In this document: in pieces, positions 44,489 to 50,769 of the stretch
Layout of the letters: every line of letters starts with the position of its first letter
Numbering within the stretch: the first letter of the stretch is position 1
Source of the DNA: Pseudomonadota bacterium
Lineage (GTDB): Bacteria > Myxococcota_A > UBA796 > GCA-2862545
DNA: 50,769 nucleotides
Assembly (NCBI GenBank): GCA_005776945.1
Contig: SXOB01000021.1
Span: 1-50,769 of the forward strand
Direction: 5' to 3'
Position numbers and translations under genes: made by a program
Notes under the pieces: model-generated
What the model saw: the letters and a program-made list of their open reading frames with translations, nothing else
Database searches by the model: none
What the model was told of the DNA's origin: nothing

Positions 44489-46326
44489 GTGCCCAAGCGA
44501 CCTCCGCCTACGTTCCCGACACACCCGCATCGCGGACGTTCCGTCCGGAGGTCTCCGACGAGTTGGAGGCCATCTGCGCGCGCTACCCGAAGCGGGAAGC
44601 GGCGCTGTTGCCGGCGCTGCGCCTGCTCGAGCGCGAGTTTGGATGTGTCGACCGCCCGGGCATGATCCACGTCGCCGAGCGGCTTGGCGTGTCGCCGGCC
44701 AAGGTGTTCGGCGTCTTCACGTTCTACACGCACTACCGCCGGCCGACGGACGGGCGGTACAGTCTGCAGGTCTGCTCGACGTTGTCGTGCGCGATGGCCG
44801 GCAGCGAGCGCATCCACGACCGCCTCTGCCACGCGCTCGGCATCGAGGGTGGCGGCACGACGCCCGACGGCCGGTTCACGGTGAAGAAGGTCGAGTGCCT
44901 CGCCAACTGCGACATGGCGCCGTGCCTGCAGGTCAACGAGGACTTCGTCGACCGCGTCACAGAGGCCGACTGCGACCGGATGCTCGGCGAGATGCGCGCA
45001 TCGGATGACTGGCACCCGCCGGCGCAGACGTACCACCTGCCTCCGAATCCCAAACACCCGCCCGTCCTGCTTGCGCACGTGCTTGAGAACGGCGCGGACC
45101 GGATCGAGCACTACGCGGCGCGCGGTGGCTACCAGGTGGCTGCGGAGATCTTTCGTTCGGGTCGCAACCCCGACGAGATCATCGACACGGTCTTCCAGGC
45201 CGGCCTTCGCGGCCGTGGAGGCGCCGGGTTCCCGACAGGCCAGAAGTGGAAGTTCCTGGCCAAGAATGACAAGCCACGCTACCTCGTCGTCAACGCGGAC
45301 GAGTCGGAGCCAGGGACGTTCAAGGACAAGCTCCTGATGGACCGGGACCCGCATCTCCTCATCGAGGGCATCTTGATCGCCGCATACGCGATCAAGGCGC
45401 GGGTCGCCTACATCTATATTCGCGGCGAATTGCCGTTTGGTGCTCGGCAGCTTGAGCGCGCGATTCGCGAGGCGGAAGCCCGCGGTTTCGTGGGACCCAA
45501 CGCCTTCGGCTCCGGCATCGATCTCATGATCACGGTGCACCGCGGCGCGGGAGCCTACATCTGCGGTGAAGAGACGGGCCTGCTCAGCAGCCTCGAAGGG
45601 GAACGGGGTCACCCCAAGATCAAGCCGCCGTTCCCGGCCGTGGAAGGCCTTTTCCGCTGCCCCACGATCGTCAACAACGTCGAGACGTTGTGCTGCCTTC
45701 CGTCCATCCTCAAGCACGGGCCCGCGTGGTTCCGGAGCCAAGGGACGGAGAAGAGCCCCGGCACGAAGATCTTCAGCGTCTCTGGCCACGTCGTCCGCCC
45801 TGGCAACTACGAGTTGCCGCTCGGTGTGCCACTCAAAGAGCTCATCTACGACATCTGTGGTGGCATCCCGAACGGCCGGTCGCTCAAGGCCGTGATTCCC
45901 GGCGGCAGTTCGTCGCCCTTTTTGACGGCCGCCGAGGTGCTCGCAACCGACCCCCTGATCCGGCTCGACTTCGAGTCGCTGGCCGCGGCGGGCTCCATGT
46001 TGGGCTCGGGCGCCATCGTCGTCCTCGACGACACCGTCGACATGGCCGACATCCTGTGGAACGTCCTGCGTTTTTATGCTCACGAGTCCTGCGGTCAATG
46101 TACGCCTTGCCGCGAAGGCACGGGGTGGATTGCCAAACTCGCGGGACGGATGGCGCAGGGCACGGCGCAGGTGGCGGACATCGACAAGCTCGACGAGGTC
46201 GCCTGGGGCATGGTCGGGCGTACGATCTGCGTGCTGGCCGACGCCGCAGCGATGCCGGCGCGGTCGGTCGTCCGCAAGTTCCGCGGTGAGTTCGAAGCGA
46301 AGCTCGCGCGCGGCCAGGGGGCCTGA
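44485..46326 (+). CDS. nuoEF: fused NADH-quinone oxidoreductase subunits E and F
   Basis: One open frame of 613 residues from GTG 44485. Residues about 1-165 are NuoE with the [2Fe-2S] ligands in VCSTLSCAM and ECLANCDMAPC; about 190-613 are NuoF with RGRGGAGFPTGQKW (NADH/FMN site), ADESEPGTFKDK and ESCGQCTPCREGTGW ([4Fe-4S] N3). A short Pro-rich linker (HLPPNPKHPP) joins them and the NuoF N-terminus continues without a gap. Fusions of this type are known mainly from HoxF-like hydrogenase subunits, and are uncommon in complex I operons. Confidence 0.92.
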   Translation: MSAQATSAYVPDTPASRTFRPEVSDELEAICARYPKREAALLPALRLLEREFGCVDRPGMIHVAERLGVSPAKVFGVFTFYTHYRRPTDGRYSLQVCSTLSCAMAGSERIHDRLCHALGIEGGGTTPDGRFTVKKVECLANCDMAPCLQVNEDFVDRVTEADCDRMLGEMRASDDWHPPAQTYHLPPNPKHPPVLLAHVLENGADRIEHYAARGGYQVAAEIFRSGRNPDEIIDTVFQAGLRGRGGAGFPTGQKWKFLAKNDKPRYLVVNADESEPGTFKDKLLMDRDPHLLIEGILIAAYAIKARVAYIYIRGELPFGARQLERAIREAEARGFVGPNAFGSGIDLMITVHRGAGAYICGEETGLLSSLEGERGHPKIKPPFPAVEGLFRCPTIVNNVETLCCLPSILKHGPAWFRSQGTEKSPGTKIFSVSGHVVRPGNYELPLGVPLKELIYDICGGIPNGRSLKAVIPGGSSSPFLTAAEVLATDPLIRLDFESLAAAGSMLGSGAIVVLDDTVDMADILWNVLRFYAHESCGQCTPCREGTGWIAKLAGRMAQGTAQVADIDKLDEVAWGMVGRTICVLADAAAMPARSVVRKFRGEFEAKLARGQGA

Positions 46327-46328
46327 CG

Positions 46329-47876
46329 ATGGCGACCTACAAAGTCAACGGCAAGGTCGCGGAGGCGCCGGCGGGCGACAAGCTGCTGCCGCACCTGATC
46401 GACGGGGGCACCCACGTCCCGCACTACTGTTGGCACCGCGGCCTGACGCCGGCGGGCAATTGCCGCATGTGCCTCGTCAAGGTGAGCAACAGCCGCAAGC
46501 TCGAAGTCGCGTGCATGTACCCGGTGAGCGAGGGCCTCGAAGTCACGACCGAAGGGCCGGACGTCGACGCCGGCCGCCAGGCCGTCCTCGAGTACATGCT
46601 GATCAACCACCCGCTGGACTGTCCCGTGTGCGACAAGGCCGGCGAGTGCGACCTGCAGGACAACACCTTCAAGTACCGCAACGGCCACAGCCGCTTCGAC
46701 GAGAACAAGGTCATCCGGCACACGAAGGACCTGGGCCCCAACGTCAAGATCTGGGGCAACCGCTGCATCAGTTGCACCCGTTGCGTGCGGTTCACCGAGG
46801 AGATCACCGGGACCGGTGAGCTGTCGATCGTCAACCGTGGCGACCACAGTGTGGCCGACGTTCACCCCGACGTGCCGCTCGACAATCCGATGTCGCTCAA
46901 TGTGGTCGACATCTGCCCCGTCGGCGCGCTCATCGACAAGAACTTCCTGTACCAGGCCCGCGTGTGGTTCTCGAAGAAGGTGCCGAGCGTCTGCACGGGC
47001 TGTTCGCGCGGCTGCAACATCACGGGAACCGTGCTTCACAATCAGGTCAAGCGGTTGCAGCCTCGCGAGAACCACGACGTCAACGGCTTCTGGATGTGCG
47101 ACGCCGGCCGCCTCGATCACGAATGGCTCAGTGGAACTGACCGATTGCGCGTCACGAAGGGCGACGCGGGCGACCTCGCACGCCGCTTGGTCGCCGTCCG
47201 CGACCGCAACGGCGCCGGGTCGGTGGCCATGCTCATCTCCACCGCGGCGACCGTCGAAGAGCTGCACCTGGCCGCCAAGCTGGCGCAGCGTGTGCAAGCC
47301 GAGGTCTACTTCCTCGGCAAGGTGCGGGGAGCGCGCTGGGTGAGCCCAAGCGGCTTCGCCATCGAAACCGACAAGACGCCCAACACGCGCGGCGCCCTTC
47401 GCGTCTTTGAGCTCGACGCCCTGCCCCCAGCCAGCGGAGTGGTCGACGCGATTCGCGCGGGCCGAATCAAGGCCGTCCTTTCGATCAACGGTATTCACGA
47501 CGCCGACTGGCCCGAGGGACTTGTGGACCTGGCGCCGCGCCTCGAGTTGGCCGCTGCCTTGGACGTTTGCGAGAACGACTGGACGAAGGTCTGCGGGTCG
47601 GTCCTGCCCTCGGCCGCTTGGGCCGAGAAGTCGGGCACGTTCGTCAACCGGGACGGCCGCTTGCAGCGCATTCAGCCGATCGTGGCAGCGACGGGGACGG
47701 CGCAGCCCGATGTCGTCTGGCTCCAACAGATGTTGATCGAATTGGGCGAACGTCGCACCGCGATCAGTGCTGAGGGCGTGTTGCGGGAAGCGCTGAGGGG
47801 GATCGACTACCGCCAGATTGGGCAGACCGGGGTTGTCCTCGACGCACCGTCGGCGCCCGCCGGGGTGGGCAAGTGA
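46329..47876 (+). CDS. nuoG: NADH-quinone oxidoreductase subunit G, short form
   Basis: 515 residues. N-terminal [2Fe-2S] ligands (HYCWHRGLTPAGNCRMC), the H-x-x-x-C-x-x-C site HPLDCPVC, CISCTRCVRF with CPVGAL, and a further CTGCSRGC...C site (N7 type) are all present. The rest is much shorter than in full-length NuoG of about 700-900 residues, as the molybdopterin-like domain is largely reduced. All clusters needed for electron transfer are intact. Confidence 0.92.
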   Translation: MATYKVNGKVAEAPAGDKLLPHLIDGGTHVPHYCWHRGLTPAGNCRMCLVKVSNSRKLEVACMYPVSEGLEVTTEGPDVDAGRQAVLEYMLINHPLDCPVCDKAGECDLQDNTFKYRNGHSRFDENKVIRHTKDLGPNVKIWGNRCISCTRCVRFTEEITGTGELSIVNRGDHSVADVHPDVPLDNPMSLNVVDICPVGALIDKNFLYQARVWFSKKVPSVCTGCSRGCNITGTVLHNQVKRLQPRENHDVNGFWMCDAGRLDHEWLSGTDRLRVTKGDAGDLARRLVAVRDRNGAGSVAMLISTAATVEELHLAAKLAQRVQAEVYFLGKVRGARWVSPSGFAIETDKTPNTRGALRVFELDALPPASGVVDAIRAGRIKAVLSINGIHDADWPEGLVDLAPRLELAAALDVCENDWTKVCGSVLPSAAWAEKSGTFVNRDGRLQRIQPIVAATGTAQPDVVWLQQMLIELGERRTAISAEGVLREALRGIDYRQIGQTGVVLDAPSAPAGVGK

Positions 47877-48910
47877 CGCCCTGGCTTTGGCTTGCCGCGA
47901 AGATTGGTTTCGCGTTCGCGTACCTCGTGGGCGCCGTCCCGGTGCTCATCATGATGGAGCGGCGCATCAGCGCCTTCATCCAGGGCCGCCAAGGGCCCAA
48001 TCGCGTAGGGCCGATGGGCTCGCTGCAGCCGTTGGCCGACATCATCAAGTTCCTGACGAAGGAGTTCGTCGTCCCGCTGCGGGCCGACCGCTGGCTCTTC
48101 GTTCTCAGCCCGTTGCTCGTGTTCGTTCCCCCCATGCTCGGGTTCGCCGTGGTGCCGTTCGGCAACCAGTACGGCGACGAGTTGCTCCAGATCGCGAACC
48201 TGGACATCGGTGTCCTGTTCTCCATGAGCGTGTTGTCCCTCGGCGTCTACGGCATCACCCTCGGCGGCTGGGCCTCGAACAACAAGTACTCGCTGCTCGG
48301 CAGCCTCCGCGCGTCGGCGCAGCTCATCAGCTACGAATTGTCGCTTGGGCTGACGATCCTGCTCGCCGTGATGATTGCCGGCACGGTCGACCCGGTCCGG
48401 ATCGTCCAGTGGCAGATCGAACACGGCTGGAACCTCTTCGGCGGCGGTTCGTTGTGGCGCCTCCCGCTCGGCCTCATGGGTGGCCTGCTCATGTTCATCT
48501 GCGCCCTGGCCGAGAACAACCGGCTGCCCTTCGACCTCGCCGAGTGTGAGGCCGAACTCGTGGGTGGGTACCACACCGAGTACTCGTCGATGTCCTTCGC
48601 GATGTTCTTCATGGGCGAGTACATCGCGATGGTCGTGATGTCGGGCCTGATCACGACGCTGTACCTTGGCGGCTGGCACTTCCCCGGCATCACGGACCCG
48701 ACCGACCACAGCTGGGTGGGCGCGTTGCTGTCCATCGGGGTGTTCACGGCCAAGGTCTACGTCCTGCTCTTCACCTATGTGTGGGTGCGCTGGACGCTGC
48801 CGCGGTTCAAGTACAACCAGCTGATGGATCTTGGCTGGAAGGTCTTCCTGCCGATCGCCTTGTTCAACCTCGCCGCGATGGCCATCGTCGGCGTGATTCT
48901 GGAGGGCTGA
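47873..48910 (+). CDS. nuoH: NADH-quinone oxidoreductase subunit H
   Basis: 345 residues, eight to nine TM helices. Family motifs MMERRISAFIQGRQGPNRVG, PLADIIKFLTKEF and AENNRLPFDLAECEAELVGG line the quinone entry and the E-channel. GTG start overlapping nuoG by four bases. Confidence 0.96.
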   Translation: MTPWLWLAAKIGFAFAYLVGAVPVLIMMERRISAFIQGRQGPNRVGPMGSLQPLADIIKFLTKEFVVPLRADRWLFVLSPLLVFVPPMLGFAVVPFGNQYGDELLQIANLDIGVLFSMSVLSLGVYGITLGGWASNNKYSLLGSLRASAQLISYELSLGLTILLAVMIAGTVDPVRIVQWQIEHGWNLFGGGSLWRLPLGLMGGLLMFICALAENNRLPFDLAECEAELVGGYHTEYSSMSFAMFFMGEYIAMVVMSGLITTLYLGGWHFPGITDPTDHSWVGALLSIGVFTAKVYVLLFTYVWVRWTLPRFKYNQLMDLGWKVFLPIALFNLAAMAIVGVILEG

Positions 48911-49416
48911 TGGAGTCGATGGAATCGACCTACCGCTCGCCCGAGACGCCTCGCGGGGCGGGTGTTGGCTTGCGCCTGCGCTCCTGGCTCGCGCGCCTTT
49001 CCATCCGCGTCTACCTGCCCTCCATCGCCGCTGGCCTCGCCAAGACGATGGAGTGGATGGTCCGGCCGAAGGCGACGCTCGAGTACCCCGAAGTGCAGCG
49101 CGTCAGCCGCAAGGGCTACCGCGGTGAACACCGGCTGAAGAAGGACGACCAGGGGCGGCCCAACTGTGTGGCTTGCTTCATGTGTGCAACGGCCTGCCCG
49201 GCCGAGTGCATCGAGATTGTCGCGATGCCGGCGCCTTGGCCCGACCGGGACAAGGTGCCCGTGTCGTTCCGCATCGACATGCTCAAGTGCATCTACTGTG
49301 GGATGTGCGAAGAGGCGTGCCCCTGCGACGCCATCGAATTGACGCCGACCTACACGCGCGTGGCGACCAGCCGCGACGAGAAGGTCTACGACCTCGTGAA
49401 ACTGCTGAGCAACTGA
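48910..49416 (+). CDS. nuoI: NADH-quinone oxidoreductase subunit I
   Basis: 168 residues starting at an ATG that shares one base with the nuoH stop (TGATG). Two [4Fe-4S] motifs, CVACFMCATACP and CIYCGMCEEACP, for N6a and N6b. A short N-terminal amphipathic region anchors it to the membrane arm. Confidence 0.95.
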   Translation: MESMESTYRSPETPRGAGVGLRLRSWLARLSIRVYLPSIAAGLAKTMEWMVRPKATLEYPEVQRVSRKGYRGEHRLKKDDQGRPNCVACFMCATACPAECIEIVAMPAPWPDRDKVPVSFRIDMLKCIYCGMCEEACPCDAIELTPTYTRVATSRDEKVYDLVKLLSN

Positions 49417-49928
49417 TGGACCCCGTCGCAACGATCACAGCCGCGGTGGGAACTGCGGCCGCCCTCATGATGGTGACGCGGCGCAACCCCGTGTACAGCG
49501 CGGTGTGGCTGCTGATCACCTTCCTGTCGGTCGCCGTCGCCTTCCTGCACCTGTCGGCGACCTTCCTCGCCGCCATCCACGTCCTCGTCTACACGGGCGC
49601 CATCCTCGTTCTGTTCGTGTTCGTCATCATGCTGCTCAACCTGCAGGAAGATGAGCTTGGTGACGAGCACCCGCTGCCCGTGCGCGCCTTGACGGCGATT
49701 GGCGCGACGGCCCTGTTCGGGCTGCTCGTGGCGCCGATTTTGGCCACGCCGGAGTTTGCGGCGCCTTTGCCGCCGGCCCCCGAGGGCTTCGGCAGCGTCG
49801 AGAGCGTCGGCATGATGTTGTTCACGAAGTTCGCGCTCCCGTTCGAGCTCGTCAGCGTGCTCATCATCGTCGCGATGTTCGGCTCCCTCATCCTGGCCCG
49901 CAAGCGGCCTTTGGGAAGCGACACATGA
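49416..49928 (+). CDS. nuoJ: NADH-quinone oxidoreductase subunit J
   Basis: 170 residues, five TM helices, with the conserved NPVYSAVWLLITF and HVLVYTGAILVLFVFVIM stretches. ATG shares one base with the nuoI stop. Confidence 0.94.
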   Translation: MDPVATITAAVGTAAALMMVTRRNPVYSAVWLLITFLSVAVAFLHLSATFLAAIHVLVYTGAILVLFVFVIMLLNLQEDELGDEHPLPVRALTAIGATALFGLLVAPILATPEFAAPLPPAPEGFGSVESVGMMLFTKFALPFELVSVLIIVAMFGSLILARKRPLGSDT

Positions 49929-50224
49929 CGACGTACCTCGTGTTCGCGTCCGCGCTGTTCGCCATCGGCGCCTACGGCGTACTTGGCCGGCGCAATCTGC
50001 TGATCATGCTGATGTCGCTCGAGCTCATGCTCAACGGCGTCAACGTGGCGCTCGTCGCCTTCTCGCGCGGCTTGCCCGGCGGGTCGGAACAGGGCCAGAT
50101 CTTCGTGCTCATGGTCATGGCCGTTGCGGCGGCCGAGGTGGCGGTCGGCTTGGCGATCGTCATCGCCGTCTTCCGCAACCGCCGGACGGTCGACACTTCG
50201 GATCTGGCAGGGCTTTCGGGATGA
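49925..50224 (+). CDS. nuoK: NADH-quinone oxidoreductase subunit K
   Basis: 99 residues, three TM helices with GRRNLLIMLMSLELMLNGVN and AAEVAVGLAIVIAVFRN, including the two conserved membrane Glu residues of NuoK. Overlaps nuoJ and nuoL by four bases each. Confidence 0.95.
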   Translation: MTTYLVFASALFAIGAYGVLGRRNLLIMLMSLELMLNGVNVALVAFSRGLPGGSEQGQIFVLMVMAVAAAEVAVGLAIVIAVFRNRRTVDTSDLAGLSG

Positions 50225-50700
50225 CGACCTCGACGCTGGGTGAATGGGTCTGGTTGATTCCGGTGCTTCCGGTGCTTGGCTTCGTGCTCAACGGGGTGTT
50301 CGGGGGCCGTTGGTCGGCGCCCGTCGTCGCGGCCGTAGGCCTCGCCGGTCCGTTGGCCGCGCTTGGCTTGTCCGTCGCGCTCTTCGCGGAGGTCGCTGCG
50401 GGCAACGTCATTCAGCACACGGTGGCCACCTGGTTCGAGACGGGCGGCGTCTCCGTCTCGCTCGGGTTCACGGTCGACGCCTTGTCCGGTGTCATGTTGC
50501 TCGTGGTCACGGGCATCGGGTCGCTGATCCACCTGTACAGCTACGGCTACATGAAGGATGACCCGTCCGTCGGGCGCTTCTTCGCCTACCTCAACCTCTT
50601 CATGGGCTCGATGTTGACGCTCGTGTTGGGCGACAACCTCCTCATGTTGTTCGTCGGTTGGGCCAATGCTTGCACAGATTGCTCTAAACAAGGTTTCTGA
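50221..50700 (+). CDS. nuoL: NADH-quinone oxidoreductase subunit L, broken after residue 147
   Basis: The first 147 residues are NuoL (FTVDALSGVMLLVVTGIGSL, HLYSYGYM, FFAYLNLFMGSML, LMLFVGW). The next residue should be Glu of the conserved WEGVGLCSYLLIG motif, but the sequence changes at about 50662 into unrelated AT-rich DNA and stops twelve codons later. A complete NuoL has about 600-700 residues. The break is most likely an assembly or contig-end artefact, not an evolved truncation. Confidence 0.93.
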   Translation: MTTSTLGEWVWLIPVLPVLGFVLNGVFGGRWSAPVVAAVGLAGPLAALGLSVALFAEVAAGNVIQHTVATWFETGGVSVSLGFTVDALSGVMLLVVTGIGSLIHLYSYGYMKDDPSVGRFFAYLNLFMGSMLTLVLGDNLLMLFVGWANACTDCSKQGF

Positions 50701-50769
50701 AAAATCAATTCAGACAATTGTTGATTTTATTTTTGGTAAAAAAACCGAGTTAAAATATTTTTTGAAAGA
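50663..50769 (+). other. AT-rich foreign segment at the window end
   Basis: The last 107 bases have about 30 G or C, against two thirds or more in the rest. An open frame from ATG 50666 runs for 34 codons to the window end without a stop (begins MLAQIALNKV, ends TELKYFLK) and uses AT-rich codons. It has no similarity to NuoL. It is probably joined from another molecule; no terminal repeat or target duplication is visible to suggest an inserted element. Confidence 0.75.

Noticed and set aside
44485..46326. NuoE-NuoF fusion as a sequencing frameshift
   Set aside because: The frame is the same across both domains and the linker reads through without a disturbed motif; a deleted stop cannot be excluded without reads.

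Overview
The window is a G+C-rich (about two thirds G+C) stretch of bacterial chromosome with dense, often overlapping genes and no gene-free stretch longer than 300 bases. Gene content points to a Gram-negative delta-type bacterium, most likely a myxobacterium or relative (Myxococcota): an FHA protein with an AgmX/PglI-type C-terminus, an OmpA porin with thrombospondin type 3 calcium repeats, a MopE-like metal-binding protein with a MYXO-CTERM-like tail, a ten-unit tandem-95 lipoprotein, eukaryote-like Ser/Thr kinases and several outer-membrane lipoproteins. The taxon is an inference from families, not from a marker tree.

Layout. 1-2047: 3' part of gyrA. 2110-5758: a helical-repeat protein, hemL, then the membrane sector of ATP synthase (atpZ, atpI, atpB, atpE) without F1 genes. 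5891-9902: secreted or outer-membrane proteins (hypothetical secreted protein, MopE-like protein, TSP3-OmpA, twin discoidin-like domains), closed by strong hairpins shared with the convergent gene. 9975-16692 (minus strand): tandem-95 lipoprotein, Kup potassium transporter, a sensor-like membrane protein with no output domain, and a Dabb-family protein. 16940-17233: HU. 17255-22037 (minus): six genes all joined by 4-base stop/start overlaps (ATP-grasp, RlmI, Ser/Thr kinase, two hotdog thioesterases, YggU-like). 22100-29142 (plus): degenerate spermidine-synthase-like membrane protein, pseudokinase, Dtd, inositol-monophosphatase-like enzyme, Sua5/TsaC, arylsulfotransferase-like lipoprotein. 29129-34995 (minus): MFS/spermidine synthase fusion, lamin-tail lipoprotein, 8-TM protein. 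35112-37244: TPR secreted protein. 37373-39274 (minus): FHA-AgmX protein. 39514-41807: DUF502 protein, small protein, MFS transporter. 41913-50661: nuoA-B-C-D-EF-G-H-I-J-K-L of respiratory complex I, with nuoE and nuoF fused into one gene.

The two energy clusters belong together in function: complex I builds the ion gradient that the ATP synthase uses. Most other genes serve the envelope or tRNA/rRNA quality (Dtd, Sua5, RlmI).

The last ~107 bases (50663-50769) do not belong with the rest: nuoL breaks off in a conserved motif and the sequence turns to about 28% G+C with a different open frame. This is most simply a chimeric contig end. No tRNA, rRNA, CRISPR array or insertion sequence was seen. 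Most of the window is conventional; the most unusual items are the NuoEF fusion, a pseudokinase that has lost its catalytic motifs, the fully overlapping six-gene operon, and a structured divergent leader at 39275-39513.
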